Below, piece after piece: positions 29,447-39,328 of a stretch of DNA of 44,250 bases. A program made the position numbers and the translations under genes. How positions within the stretch are numbered: position 1 is the first letter of the stretch; each line of letters begins with the position of its first letter. Location: assembly GCA_028694105.1 (NCBI GenBank), contig JAQUUC010000033.1:1-44250 (forward strand), written 5' to 3'. Origin of the DNA: Hespellia sp. GTDB lineage: Bacteria; Bacillota; Clostridia; Lachnospirales; Lachnospiraceae. The notes beneath the pieces were generated by a model. That model was given only the letters and a program-made list of their open reading frames with translations. It made no database searches and was not told where the DNA came from.

Positions 29447-30313
29447 TTACCGCATCTGCTTTGGTGTGATTCCATATTTCTTCTTAAATATCCGGTTAAA
29501 ATAAGAGACATTATCAAAGCCAACCATATTTGCAATATCAAGAACAGAAGCAGACGAGGTTGTCAGCAGTCTGGCGGCAATCGTCAGCCGATAGTTATTG
29601 AGATATGAGACGAAGCTTTCCTTCATTTGCTGTTTGAAGAATTTCATGAAATGAGATTCACTATAATAACAGAGTGATGCCATCTCGGATAATGTAATTG
29701 GCTCGGCATAATGTTCTTCTACATATTTTACAATTAACTTAATTTTATCAAGATTTTTCTGCTCCGTATTACGCGGGGCTTTTTTATTGTGATTCGAGAC
29801 TATTATGAAAAAGAACTGATAAAGATATCCCTTGACAGCCAGCTGATATCCAGCAGGGTGTGTGGAACACATATCGTCAATGGATTGAATGACAGCCCGG
29901 ATTTCTTCATAGTATGACAGAGAAGAGTGAATATAGCAGTCTGTCAGCAGATTTCCGCGAAAGAGCGGCTGCAGGTAGGCACTTGCGCAGAGATCATCCT
30001 TCTCGGAAATGAGGAGCTTTTTCCGAAAGAGAATATTCTCATATTCCATTTTGTGGCCGGCATCCTCCTCGATGGAGTGAAGTTTCCCCGGCAGAACGAA
30101 AACAATATCGCCGGCAAAAACCGGATATGCTACCAGATCCACATGGACAAACCCCTGCCCTTTTTTGATAATAATGAGTTCGATTTCATCGTGCCAATGT
30201 ATCGGTACACAGGAAAAATCGAGTGGAATGGTACATAAATATGTATTATAGGGAAAACTATCATCGGTATGGATTTTATCTTCCAGTAATTGCTGGTATT
30301 CGTTGATATTCAT
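29447..30313 (-). CDS. AraC-family regulator with cupin sensing domain
   Basis: The 288-residue regulator has an N-terminal cupin-type arm (IPLDFSCVPIHWHDEIELIIIKKGQGF, then GDIVFVLPGKLHSIEED) and a C-terminal double helix-turn-helix (EPITLSEMASLCYYSESHFMKFFKQ and SVLDIANMVGFDNVSYFNRIFKKKYG). The start is set at 30313, where AGAGGTG lies 5 nt upstream. A longer open frame to 30376 would be encoded by the REP-like repeat and is not a natural N-terminus. It is divergent from glycogen phosphorylase, so control of alpha-glucan use is a reasonable guess. The ligand is probably a sugar. Confidence 0.92.
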   Translation of the reverse strand: MNINEYQQLLEDKIHTDDSFPYNTYLCTIPLDFSCVPIHWHDEIELIIIKKGQGFVHVDLVAYPVFAGDIVFVLPGKLHSIEEDAGHKMEYENILFRKKLLISEKDDLCASAYLQPLFRGNLLTDCYIHSSLSYYEEIRAVIQSIDDMCSTHPAGYQLAVKGYLYQFFFIIVSNHNKKAPRNTEQKNLDKIKLIVKYVEEHYAEPITLSEMASLCYYSESHFMKFFKQQMKESFVSYLNNYRLTIAARLLTTSSASVLDIANMVGFDNVSYFNRIFKKKYGITPKQMR

Positions 30314-30340
30314 GGATGCACCTCTGCTGTGAGATATAGT

Positions 30341-30380
30341 TGTCAATGTGACAGCAGCCATAGGAACCGTCCCCATGGCT
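30341..30380. repeat. Second REP-like element sharing the GAACCGTCCCC core
   Basis: GAACCGTCCCC at 30364-30374 repeats the core at 29420-29430. It is enclosed by AGCCAT (30356-30361) and ATGGCT (30375-30380), and TGTCA-ATG-TGACA at 30341-30353 forms another small palindrome. It lies in the 5' leader of the AraC gene. Confidence 0.7.
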
Positions 30381-30399
30381 ACTTGTGAAGTATGATAGT

Positions 30400-30429
30400 A
30401 TTGTACTATAAAGCAGTATGATTATGCAA
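30400..30429 (-). promoter_or_regulatory. Promoter of the AraC gene
   Basis: On the minus strand TTGCAT (30424-30429) and TACAAT (30400-30405) are 18 bp apart. The transcript would include the REP-like element in its leader. Confidence 0.55.
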
Positions 30430-30538
30430 GAAATAATAAAAAAGTGATTGTATAATACTGAATAGAAAATTGCAAAAATCGCTTTGGACGAAGCAGGGCA
30501 ACAATGGAAAGCAATCAAAAAGAAAGGAATACACCATT

Positions 30539-32791
30539 ATGAATTTAGAAATGAGATTGAATGATTTATTAGGAAAAAATATTGCAGACAGTACGGACCG
30601 AGAAGTTTATGAAGCACTTCTTACCTTAACACAGAGTGAGGCAAAAATCCGTCAGAGAGAAGAAGGTAAGAAAAAAATCTATTACATTTCCGCAGAGTTT
30701 TTGATTGGTAAACTGTTATCTAATAACATGATTAACCTTGGAATCTATGAGGAAGCAAGAAATGTTCTTGCGAAGAACGGCAAAGACATTTGCAGCATCG
30801 AGGAAATCGAAGTTGAGCCGTCTCTTGGAAATGGAGGACTCGGAAGACTGGCATCCTGTTTCCTTGATTCAATTGCAACACTGAATCTGACAGGCGCAGG
30901 AATCGGTCTGAATTATCATCTGGGGCTGTTCAAGCAGGAATTTGCTGCAAACAAACAGAAGGAAATCGCTAATCCATGGATCGAAAATCCAAGCTGGCTC
31001 ATAAAAACAGAGAAGAGTTATCCGGTCCAGTTCAAGAATTTCAGCCTGAATTCAAGAATGTATGAAATTGCAATCACGGGCTATGAAGGAAGAACCAACA
31101 AATTAGAACTATTTGATATTGATACCGTGGATGAGCATATTGTACATGACGGAATTACATTTGATAAAGACGATATTACTAAGAATCTGACCTTATTCCT
31201 CTATCCGGACGACAGTGATGAGAAGGGCAGAATGCTTCGAATTTACCAGCAGTATTTTATGGTCAGCAACGCGGCACAGCTTATAATTGAAGAGTGTGAG
31301 AAGAAGGGCAGCGACCTCTATGATTTATATGATTATGCAGTAATCCAGATCAACGACACACACCCGTCTATGGTTATTCCGGAGCTGATACGTCTTCTTA
31401 CATTAAAAGGAATGGAAATGGATCAGGCAATTGAAGTAGTATCTAAGACCTGCGCATACACAAACCACACCATCCTTGCGGAGGCTTTGGAAAAATGGCC
31501 AATGCATTATTTAAAGGAAGTTGTTCCACAGCTGGTTCCAATCATTGAAGTATTGGATGATAAAGTAAGAAGAAAATATGAGGATGAGAGCGTGACTATT
31601 ATTGACCGCAATGACATTGTACACATGGCGCATATGGATATTCACTACGGATTCAGTGTAAATGGTGTCGCAGCTCTTCATACGGAAATCTTGAAAGATA
31701 CAGAACTCAACAATTTCTACAAGATTTATCCGGAGAAATTCAATAATAAGACCAATGGTATCACATTCAGAAGATGGCTCCTGCAGTGTAATCCAATTCT
31801 TGCAAACCAGATTACGGAATGGATTGGGGATGGATACAAGAAAAATGCAATGGAACTTGAAAAGTTAGAAGCACTGATAAATAATGAGGAAGCACTTGAT
31901 AAGCTGCTTGCAATCAAGAAAGAAAATAAGACAATGCTTGCAGCATATCTGAAAGAGGCACATGGCATTGAACTGGATGAAAATGCAATCTTTGATATTC
32001 AGGTGAAAAGACTTCACGAGTACAAGAGACAGCAGATGAATGTATTGTATGCTATCTGTAAATATCAGGAAATTAAAGCCGGGAAGCTTCCGGCTCATCC
32101 AATCACAATTATTTTTGGCGCGAAAGCAGCCCCGGCCTATGTGGTCGCAAAAGAAATCATTCATGTGATTCTCTGTCTGCAGGAAATCATTCATAATGAT
32201 CCGGCAGTAAGTCCATATTTAAATGTTGTGATGGTTGAAAATTATAATGTGACACTGGCAGAAAAGTTAATCCCTGCCTGTGACATTTCCGAGCAGATTT
32301 CGCTTGCATCCAAAGAAGCCAGCGGAACCGGTAACATGAAGTTTATGCTAAACGGAGCGGTCACACTTGGAACCGATGATGGAGCAAATGTAGAGATTCA
32401 TGAGCTTGTCGGAGATGAAAATATTTACGTGTTCGGCGCGTCCAGTGAGGAGGTAATCGCACATTATCAGAAGAGTGATTATGTATCAAGAGACTTCTAC
32501 GAGCGAGATGTTATTTTAAGAAATGCGGTCGACTTCTTAACTGGCGAGGAAATGAAGAAGGTCGGAGATGAAGCGTGTCTAAATCACGTGAGAGAAGAAC
32601 TGCTGAATAAAGACTGGTTTATGACATTCCTTGATTTCGAAGATTATAGAATGAAAAAAGAGCAGGCCTTTAAGGATTACGCGGACCGCAGGGGCTGGGC
32701 AAAGAAGATGCTTTGCAATATCAGTAAGGCCGGGTATTTTTCGTCGGACAGAACGATTGGAGAGTATAATCGGGATATCTGGAACTTGTAA
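30539..32791 (+). CDS. glgP: Glycogen/maltodextrin phosphorylase
   Basis: The 750-residue GT35 enzyme releases glucose 1-phosphate from alpha-1,4-glucans in the cytoplasm. Landmarks are the N-terminal [47 protein letters not shown] for phosphate and sugar contacts, and the PLP site [12 protein letters not shown] with K601. It is shorter than enteric enzymes (about 800-815), like clostridial versions. ATG 30539 follows AGAAAGGA; the extension to 30470 lacks a ribosome site. It is divergent from the AraC gene and upstream of a two-component/ABC/malQ block. It would process linear dextrins made by MalQ or stored glycogen. Confidence 0.96.
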   Translation: MNLEMRLNDLLGKNIADSTDREVYEALLTLTQSEAKIRQREEGKKKIYYISAEFLIGKLLSNNMINLGIYEEARNVLAKNGKDICSIEEIEVEPSLGNGGLGRLASCFLDSIATLNLTGAGIGLNYHLGLFKQEFAANKQKEIANPWIENPSWLIKTEKSYPVQFKNFSLNSRMYEIAITGYEGRTNKLELFDIDTVDEHIVHDGITFDKDDITKNLTLFLYPDDSDEKGRMLRIYQQYFMVSNAAQLIIEECEKKGSDLYDLYDYAVIQINDTHPSMVIPELIRLLTLKGMEMDQAIEVVSKTCAYTNHTILAEALEKWPMHYLKEVVPQLVPIIEVLDDKVRRKYEDESVTIIDRNDIVHMAHMDIHYGFSVNGVAALHTEILKDTELNNFYKIYPEKFNNKTNGITFRRWLLQCNPILANQITEWIGDGYKKNAMELEKLEALINNEEALDKLLAIKKENKTMLAAYLKEAHGIELDENAIFDIQVKRLHEYKRQQMNVLYAICKYQEIKAGKLPAHPITIIFGAKAAPAYVVAKEIIHVILCLQEIIHNDPAVSPYLNVVMVENYNVTLAEKLIPACDISEQISLASKEASGTGNMKFMLNGAVTLGTDDGANVEIHELVGDENIYVFGASSEEVIAHYQKSDYVSRDFYERDVILRNAVDFLTGEEMKKVGDEACLNHVREELLNKDWFMTFLDFEDYRMKKEQAFKDYADRRGWAKKMLCNISKAGYFSSDRTIGEYNRDIWNL

Positions 32792-32798
32792 TTTCCGG

Positions 32799-32871
32799 TT
32801 CGTTGAGAAAGTTTTGAAGGCGCATGTGTCTGCATGGCACACTGTATTTTCATTCAAACTTTCTCAACGAA
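32799..32871. terminator. Long hairpin after glycogen phosphorylase
   Basis: TTCGTTGAGAAAGTTTTGAA (32799-32818) pairs with the inverse copy at 32853-32871, about 19 bp with one unpaired T, and encloses a smaller GTGT/ACAC stem. AATAAAAAAC follows. It may be a terminator, but its size and internal structure also suggest a small palindromic insertion. Confidence 0.6.
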
Positions 32872-32883
32872 ATAAAAAACAGC

Positions 32884-32913
32884 TTGTCAGGCAGCAGAGA
32901 GTGGAAGTACAAT
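32884..32913 (+). promoter_or_regulatory. Promoter of the two-component operon
   Basis: TTGTCA (32884-32889) and TACAAT (32908-32913) are 18 bp apart. The ATG at 32950 follows GGGGGAGGA. Confidence 0.5.
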
Positions 32914-32949
32914 GAAAACACAAGCAGTATGTAACAGGGGGAGGACTTT

Positions 32950-34458
32950 ATGAAGGTATTGATTGTAGACGATGAGCGAATTGAGCGAAACGGAATCAAA
33001 TTTTTATTGGGAAATCGCAAAGAGGAACTGACTGTTTTTGAGGCGGCAAATGGCAGAGAGGCTTTGGAAATGCTGAAAAAAGAGCGCATGGATATTCTGT
33101 TTACGGATGTCAAGATGCCGTTCATGACAGGTACGGAGCTGGTGGAGCAGGCCCGCGGGCTGCAGCCGGATATTGAGATGGTCATTTTCAGTGGATATGG
33201 GGAATTTGAGTATGCCAAGCAGGCGATAAAGTCTGGCGTGGAAAACTATGTCCTGAAGCCGGTGGATCCGATAGAATTTCACAGTACCTTTGATAAGCTG
33301 AAAGCCAAGATCGCGGACCGGCAGGAGAGAGAGCAGGCATCGCAGGAGACGCAGGTTGATCTGGAACGCTATTTCCTTGGAAAATATATTTATCAGGGGA
33401 CAGCGGAGCTGCTTGAAAAAATCAGGGAGCGCGTGGATATCAGCGAATGGGAAAAGGTACGGGCACTTTTTCTGATTGAAAGTGACGATAATTTTTTCGA
33501 GGAGCAGGAGTTTTCGGCACAGGAAAAATTGTGTGAAGAATTAAATCAGAAGGTGGATTTTTTGAATCTGAGTCCGGAGCGGGAGCTTTGTCTGCTAAAG
33601 AGTGAGTGCGACTATCCGGTATTTGCAAAACACATCTGTGAGGTTTTGAGCCGTGCATACGGAGAAAAATTCTATGTCGCAGCGGGAAACCGGTTAGATT
33701 CTATCCATGATATGCCGGAAGCCTTTAAGGATCTGGATATGCTGATGGAAAATAAATTTTACCGGAAGGATGACCGTGTGTTTCTTTCACAGGAAAAGGC
33801 AGAGGATGTATCGGCGGAACAGTTCATGAATGATTCGATCGGATATATGATTGAGGACATTCATCTCAATGATCTGATCCATTTACAGGAACATTTCAAG
33901 GGGCTGAAGAAGAGTGCGAAGAGCTTTCAGAAGTATTCGCAGATTTATACAAAGTTCCTATTTTCAAATCTCGTGAAGGAATTGTATTCGCAGCAGCATC
34001 TTGAGGGGCGTTCGCTGGAAGAATCGATTCAAAAGATTTATGAGCTGCAGTCGATGGAAGAGGTGTTAAAAGAAATCGAAGTTATGATCGAGGCTTTCGA
34101 GCAGCGGCTTGATGAGTCAAAAGAAAATTCCAGAGATGAAGTTGAACGTGCGAAAAGCTATATTTACGCTCACTACAGCGAGGATATCAGCGTTGAGATT
34201 CTTGCGGAGCAGGTCTATCTGTCACCCGGATATTTCAGTTACATTTTTAAGAAGGAGACGGGGCAGAACCTGAGCCGCTTTGTGAAAGAGTATCGAATTG
34301 AGCAGGCAAAAAAGCGGCTGGCGGAAACGAACATGAAGATCGTGCAGATTTGTCAGGAGACAGGCTTTTCCAATGTATCCTATTTCATCAAGAGCTTTCG
34401 TGAGTACTATGGGTGTACACCGGAGCAGTTCCGTAAGGGAGAACTGAAAGATGAATAA
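32950..34458 (+). CDS. YesN-type response regulator (receiver plus AraC output)
   Basis: The 502-residue protein has an N-terminal receiver domain with the acidic pocket VDDE (6-9), phospho-acceptor D53 in FTDVKMP and lysine in YVLKPVD. A long linker follows, then a C-terminal AraC double helix-turn-helix (ISVEILAEQVYLSPGYFSYIFKKE and MKIVQICQETGFSNVSYFIKSFREYYG). Such regulators respond to a YesM kinase and usually activate a nearby sugar importer. The kinase gene starts 8 bp before this stop. The downstream maltose-type importer has a good -10 but a poor -35, consistent with activation by this protein. Confidence 0.95.
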   Translation: MKVLIVDDERIERNGIKFLLGNRKEELTVFEAANGREALEMLKKERMDILFTDVKMPFMTGTELVEQARGLQPDIEMVIFSGYGEFEYAKQAIKSGVENYVLKPVDPIEFHSTFDKLKAKIADRQEREQASQETQVDLERYFLGKYIYQGTAELLEKIRERVDISEWEKVRALFLIESDDNFFEEQEFSAQEKLCEELNQKVDFLNLSPERELCLLKSECDYPVFAKHICEVLSRAYGEKFYVAAGNRLDSIHDMPEAFKDLDMLMENKFYRKDDRVFLSQEKAEDVSAEQFMNDSIGYMIEDIHLNDLIHLQEHFKGLKKSAKSFQKYSQIYTKFLFSNLVKELYSQQHLEGRSLEESIQKIYELQSMEEVLKEIEVMIEAFEQRLDESKENSRDEVERAKSYIYAHYSEDISVEILAEQVYLSPGYFSYIFKKETGQNLSRFVKEYRIEQAKKRLAETNMKIVQICQETGFSNVSYFIKSFREYYGCTPEQFRKGELKDE

Positions 34459-36118
34459 ACTGATCCAGAAATTTAATTCTCTAAAGATAAGAACGAAGCT
34501 GATGATTCTGCTGGGAATTGTCGGCTTAGTTCCGATTGCGCTGCTGGGAGCTACGCTTTCAATCAATGCACATAATACCGTTATGGAAAACAGAAAGACG
34601 GATATGCAGAATTCGCTGCAGCAGGCAACGGCATCGGTGGTGTCGCAGGTAGCGGTTTGTGAACAGATGATGGACTATTTTGTGTATGACCAGAATGTCA
34701 TTAATTTTCTGGAATGTGATCCGAATGAGAAAACGACGAGATATGGATTCTATCAGGAAGTGTGCAACACAATCAATGCATTGGAATTTCAGAATCTGAT
34801 CATGCGGCAGGTGACCATCTACTCAGAAAACATTTCCCAGTCCTTCGGGGAAGAGACGCAGCCGCTCAGTGAGCTGACACAGCAGGAATGGTATCCGCAG
34901 GTGGAGGCGGCAAAAAGCGGAACCTTTACGTGGGTCTATGACGATGAGGGTATCAGTATGATTGCCATCCGGGAGATGCCGAGCTATAAAGATATCAAAA
35001 GCTATCTGGTAGTGACGTGCAACATCCAGTCGCTGCTGCAGAGCTTTGAGCAGCTTGCGATTGATGAGCATGGTGTGACAGTTACAGGCGATGAGGAAAT
35101 CTGGAATTATTACGAAAAGAAGGGAATGGCATATTCGAAGGAACAGGCAGATTCCTATATTACAGTGGATGAGGAAATACGGGAGCTGGGGATGAAGGTC
35201 AGCTACTACACACCGAAGGAAAGTATTGGAAGTGGATCGTGGAAAACCGTGGTTGATATTCTGCTTCGGATTTTGCTTTGTGTTGTGATAATTTTGCTTC
35301 TGGGTGGATTTTTTGCCAATTATATTTCCAAACCGATTGAGCTTTTGACGAAGGACATCCAGAATGTGGACAGTGATAACATGGAGGTGGGTATTACTTC
35401 GACCAGAGAGGATGAAATCGGTAGTCTGATCCGCAGCTATAATCATATGATGAAGCGGATTCAGGAATTAATTCAGGAAAATTATCAGACGAAGATTTCC
35501 CAAAAGGAATTTGAAATGAAAGCACTACAGGCGCAGATCAATCCACATTTCCTCTATAATTCTTTGTCGATGATCAATTGGAAAGCAATCGAGGCGGATG
35601 AGCAGGAAATCAGCCGGATAACGCTGACACTGTCTTCCTTTTACCGGACAACGCTTAACCGCGGGAAGACGATGAATACGATACGAAATGCGGTGGAGAA
35701 TATCCGGTCGTATCTGGACATCCAGCTCTGTATGCATGATAACAGCTTTATCGTACATTACGACATTGATGAGAGCGTATATGAGTACTACATTCCGGCA
35801 CTTATATTCCAGCCGTTTGTGGAAAATGCACTGGAGCATGGTCTTGATATTAAGGAAGATCCGGATCATCAGATGTGGATTACAATCGGACAGAACGAAA
35901 AGGATATTCTGATATCCATTTCCGATAACGGTGTCGGAATGGATGAGGAGGAATCGGCGAAAATCTTGGAATATGATGCAAAGGGCTACGGTGTCAAGAA
36001 TGTAAATGACCGGCTGCGTCTGCATTACGGTGAGGAATATCAAATTTCAGTGGAGAGTATTCCGAATGAGAGGACCACGATATCCCTTCGTATTCCAAAA
36101 TCGGCAAAGGGGGAGTGA
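34451..36118 (+). CDS. YesM-type sensor histidine kinase
   Basis: The 555-residue membrane kinase has a transmembrane helix at about 17-38, an extracellular sensing region (about 40-270), a second helix at about 273-293, a HAMP segment with TREDEIGSL and SYNHMMKRI, the His_kinase motif AQINPHFLYNSL with H366, and ATP-binding boxes FVENALEHG and ISDNGVGM...YGVKNVNDRL. The gene overlaps its response regulator by 8 bp. A solute-binding-like protein gene follows after 4 bp, so the sensor may detect a sugar through that partner rather than directly. Confidence 0.95.
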   Translation: MNKLIQKFNSLKIRTKLMILLGIVGLVPIALLGATLSINAHNTVMENRKTDMQNSLQQATASVVSQVAVCEQMMDYFVYDQNVINFLECDPNEKTTRYGFYQEVCNTINALEFQNLIMRQVTIYSENISQSFGEETQPLSELTQQEWYPQVEAAKSGTFTWVYDDEGISMIAIREMPSYKDIKSYLVVTCNIQSLLQSFEQLAIDEHGVTVTGDEEIWNYYEKKGMAYSKEQADSYITVDEEIRELGMKVSYYTPKESIGSGSWKTVVDILLRILLCVVIILLLGGFFANYISKPIELLTKDIQNVDSDNMEVGITSTREDEIGSLIRSYNHMMKRIQELIQENYQTKISQKEFEMKALQAQINPHFLYNSLSMINWKAIEADEQEISRITLTLSSFYRTTLNRGKTMNTIRNAVENIRSYLDIQLCMHDNSFIVHYDIDESVYEYYIPALIFQPFVENALEHGLDIKEDPDHQMWITIGQNEKDILISISDNGVGMDEEESAKILEYDAKGYGVKNVNDRLRLHYGEEYQISVESIPNERTTISLRIPKSAKGE

Positions 36119-36122
36119 CGGT

Positions 36123-37781
36123 ATGAGGAAATCAAAACGCTGGAATGTGACGGCGGCACTCATATTTACGGGGGCTGTTCTGGCATTTGCCGGACTGCTG
36201 TATCTTCGGTCGGTAAACGAATCCGCAAAACGGGATGAGAATCAGATGCAGGCCTCGGCGGCATGGAAAAAAGCAGCGACCACACCGATGGCGGCATATC
36301 CGGAAGCAGTCACATATACATTAGGCAAAATGACCGGCGATCACAACTCAAACATGCCGGAAGGGGATACATATGAAGACAATGCGTACACCCGTTATCT
36401 GAAGGAGAAGCTGAATATTCAGAACGAGGATGTTCTGGAAGCAACCGAAGATGAGAACTATGATTTGATGATCCGGCGTATGGTCATCGAAGGAAATATG
36501 CCCGATATCATGGTCGTGAATGACTATGATTATCTGACGAAGCTGATTGAAGCCGATTTGGTGGCGGACCTGACAACCGCGTACGAGAACTGTGCGACAC
36601 CTCTGATTAAGAGCGTTTACGAGAGCTATGGAGACGGGCTGCTGGACTCGGTTATATTTGACGGCGAAATGAAAGCAATCCCATCCACGCAGGTCTATCC
36701 GGGGTGCAGTCTTCTGTGGCTGCGCGATGACTGGAGAAAGAGTCTCGGACTTGGGGAGCCGCAGACGGTGGACGATGTGGAACAGATATTGCTTGCATTC
36801 CGGGCGAATAAATTCGACGGGCAGGAGAATGTTGGAATTGTGAGTACGGCAGGTCTGGTCGGACAGGAAAATGCAAACTATTCTATGGATCCGGTCTTTG
36901 CTGCATTTGGTGCATATCCGCAGACTTGGATTAAGGATGAGAGCGGGAGCTGGCAGTATGGCTCGACGAGCAGCCAGACAAAAGAAGCGCTTGCCTGTCT
37001 TGCAGACTGGTACCGGGAAGGCGTTCTGGATGAAGATTATATGATGCGGACGCCAACAGAAATTGGGGAGCTGATTCAGAATAACCAGTGCGGTGCATTT
37101 TTTGGATGGTGGTGGGCACCGAATAATCCGCTGCGGACTGTGCTGGAATCGAATCCGGATGCGGTGTGGGTACCGTATCTGATCACAGATGAAAATGGAA
37201 TCGTGAACTCATATGTGCCCTATCAGAGTGCAAAGTATGTTGTTGTGAAAAAGGGGTATGAGCATCCGGAAATTGCCGTGAAGATGATGTCTGCATTATT
37301 TGATTATGCGCGTTATAAAGAAACGTCAAAAGAGATTGAAGATTATGCGACCGGTGTGGACATTACAGCAAGACCGCTGGTCATTAACTGTGATTACAGT
37401 GATGCCGTGTTCCTGACAACCAGTCAGATGGCAGCTGCGCTGGAGGGGACGCAGAGCGTTAGCCAGTTAAACGGTCTGGAGCGTGCATATCTAACCCAGT
37501 GCCAGCATTATCTGGATGGAACGGTGATAGGTGAGACATGGTCAGCCTACGCTTCCCGTATACAGGCAGTGCAGCTGATTGAGAAAGGAAATGTCCGTTA
37601 CATCAATGAAGACTATGTGCAGGAGACACAGGGGATTCAGTCGCGGCAGCTAAAGGATATGGAAGTGCTTGCATTTATGAAAATCGTGACCGGGGAGGAG
37701 CCGGTATCCTATTTTGATACCTTTGTTAAGGAGTGGAAAGCGAACGGCGGCGAGGAGCTGGCGGAAAAATATTTAGAATAA
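36123..37781 (+). CDS. Membrane-anchored extracellular solute-binding protein in the sensor operon
   Basis: The 552-residue protein looks like a family 1 solute-binding protein of the large LplA/YtcQ type: VTYTLGKMTGDHNSNMPEGD, then NMPDIMVVNDYDYLTKLIEADLVADLT, DDWRKSLGLGEPQTVDD and a C-terminal KIVTGEEPVSYFDTFVKEWKANGG. Its N-terminus is a membrane helix (about 9-28) with no lipobox cysteine, so it is probably held by a signal anchor. ATG 36123 follows AAAGGGGGAG; the upstream extension lies inside the kinase gene. It has no permease next to it and is separated from the maltose-type importer by a terminator. That suggests a sensing accessory for the kinase rather than a transport component. 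Confidence 0.88.
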   Translation: MRKSKRWNVTAALIFTGAVLAFAGLLYLRSVNESAKRDENQMQASAAWKKAATTPMAAYPEAVTYTLGKMTGDHNSNMPEGDTYEDNAYTRYLKEKLNIQNEDVLEATEDENYDLMIRRMVIEGNMPDIMVVNDYDYLTKLIEADLVADLTTAYENCATPLIKSVYESYGDGLLDSVIFDGEMKAIPSTQVYPGCSLLWLRDDWRKSLGLGEPQTVDDVEQILLAFRANKFDGQENVGIVSTAGLVGQENANYSMDPVFAAFGAYPQTWIKDESGSWQYGSTSSQTKEALACLADWYREGVLDEDYMMRTPTEIGELIQNNQCGAFFGWWWAPNNPLRTVLESNPDAVWVPYLITDENGIVNSYVPYQSAKYVVVKKGYEHPEIAVKMMSALFDYARYKETSKEIEDYATGVDITARPLVINCDYSDAVFLTTSQMAAALEGTQSVSQLNGLERAYLTQCQHYLDGTVIGETWSAYASRIQAVQLIEKGNVRYINEDYVQETQGIQSRQLKDMEVLAFMKIVTGEEPVSYFDTFVKEWKANGGEELAEKYLE

Positions 37782-37788
37782 CTGTCTG

Positions 37789-37851
37789 AAAACAAATTCT
37801 GGAACATGAATCTTGAAAAAAGAACATGTTTCTGGAATTTGTTTTATTTTT
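37789..37851 (+). terminator. Terminator of the two-component operon
   Basis: AAAACAAATTC (37789-37799) pairs with GAATTTGTTTT (37835-37845), with an inner AACATG/CATGTT pairing (37803-37808 with 37825-37830). A T-rich tract, ATTTTTT, follows. Confidence 0.75.
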
Positions 37852-37875
37852 TATGTGAATAATCTCTCCTATAAT
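37847..37875 (+). promoter_or_regulatory. Promoter of the maltose-type importer operon, weak -35
   Basis: TATAAT at 37870-37875 is perfect, but 17 bp upstream only TTTTTT (37847-37852) is found, overlapping the terminator tract. Dependence on an activator, probably the YesN-type regulator, is likely. Confidence 0.5.
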
Positions 37876-37937
37876 GAATCTAACAGAACGAGGACAACCC
37901 GTTCAAGACAAGATTCAAGAAAAGAGAGGAAGAAATT

Positions 37938-39275
37938 ATGAAAATGAAAAAAGTGTTATCCGTAGTATTAGCAGCAGCTATGGTAGCTGGACTTGCAGTT
38001 GGCTGTGGAGGCTCGAAGAAATCGGCAGAATCAGATAAAGGTTCTGTTTACTATTTAAACTTCAAGCCTGAAGTTGCAGAAGTGTGGGAAAATATTGCAG
38101 CAAAATACACAGAAGAGACCGGCGTGGAAGTGAAGGTTAAAACAGCGGCATCCAACCAGTATGAGCAGACCTTAAAATCAGAAATTGCGAAATCAGAAGC
38201 TCCAACCTTATTCCAGATCAACGGACCTACCGGTTACAACGCATGGAAGGATTACTGTGCAGACCTTTCGGATTCAGAAATTTACGGAATGTTATTAGAT
38301 CAGGATCTTGCAATCAAAGATGGTGACGGCGTATACGGAATCCCATATCTGGAAGAAGGATACGGAATCATCTACAATCAGGAGATCATGGACAAATATT
38401 TCGCGCTTGACGGAGCAAAAGCAGCATCAATGGACGAAATCAACAGTTTTGATAAATTAAAAGAAGTATCCGAAGATATGACAGCAAAGAAAGACCAGCT
38501 CGGTATTGAAGGTGTATTTGCATCGACCTCCTTTGCACCCGGTGAAGACTGGAGATGGCAGACACATCTGATGAATCTTCCGATTCATTATGAATACGAA
38601 GATGCAGACGTGACAGACGAAGATGAGATTTCATTCAAATACAGTGATAACTTCAAAAACATTTTCGATTTATACCTGAATAATTCTTGTACAGAGCCTT
38701 CTATGGTAGGATCAAAATCAGTGGATGATTCCATGTCAGAATTCGCATTAGGCAAGGTGGCAATGGTACAGAACGGTAACTGGGCATGGGGACAGATCAG
38801 TCAGGTGGATGGAAATGTCGTAACAGAAGATCATATCAAATTCCTTCCAATCTACACAGGTATGGACGATGAAGAGTCTCAGGGAATCTGTATCGGTACA
38901 GAGAACTATTTCTCAGTAAACAGTGAAGCATCAGAGGCGGACCAGAAAGCATCTCTTGACTTTGTAAAATGGGTATTCAGCTCAGAGGAAGGAAAGAAAA
39001 TGGTAACAAATGATCTTGGTTTCATCACACCATTTAACACATTCTCAGAAGAAGAGTCACCGGCAGACCCGTTAGCAAAAGAAGTAATCAGATATATGAG
39101 TGACAAAGACCTGAGTTCTGTATCATGGGATTTCCAGACATTCCCGAGTCAGACCTTCAAAGACAACTATGGAGCAGCACTTCTCCAATATGCAACGGGC
39201 AGCGAAAAGTGGGATCAGGTTGTAGAAGATACAGTTGCTGACTGGAAAGCAGAGAAAGAAATGGCAGCAGAGTAG
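37938..39275 (+). CDS. Maltose/maltodextrin-type ABC binding lipoprotein
   Basis: The 445-residue lipoprotein has a signal ending GLAVGC and a family 1 binding fold: YLNFKPEVAEVWENIAAKYTEETG near the start, a hinge-region YGIPYLEEGYGIIYNQEIM and ALGKVAMVQNGNWAWGQI, where aromatic residues typical of alpha-glucan binders lie. Two permease genes and malQ follow, making malto-oligosaccharides the probable ligand. AGAGGAAGAAATT supports the start. No ATPase is encoded here; such CUT1 systems usually share an MsmK-type ATPase encoded elsewhere. Confidence 0.92.
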   Translation: MKMKKVLSVVLAAAMVAGLAVGCGGSKKSAESDKGSVYYLNFKPEVAEVWENIAAKYTEETGVEVKVKTAASNQYEQTLKSEIAKSEAPTLFQINGPTGYNAWKDYCADLSDSEIYGMLLDQDLAIKDGDGVYGIPYLEEGYGIIYNQEIMDKYFALDGAKAASMDEINSFDKLKEVSEDMTAKKDQLGIEGVFASTSFAPGEDWRWQTHLMNLPIHYEYEDADVTDEDEISFKYSDNFKNIFDLYLNNSCTEPSMVGSKSVDDSMSEFALGKVAMVQNGNWAWGQISQVDGNVVTEDHIKFLPIYTGMDDEESQGICIGTENYFSVNSEASEADQKASLDFVKWVFSSEEGKKMVTNDLGFITPFNTFSEEESPADPLAKEVIRYMSDKDLSSVSWDFQTFPSQTFKDNYGAALLQYATGSEKWDQVVEDTVADWKAEKEMAAE

Positions 39276-39328
39276 GAAGGCTGGCGTGTCTGAAACACAC
39301 AGCCTGTAAAGAAAAGGAAGGTCTACAA

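Noticed and set aside
34823-36043. Two long minus-strand open frames opposite the histidine kinase
   Set aside because: They are antisense to a well-supported kinase, have no ribosome site, and arise from low stop frequency on that strand.
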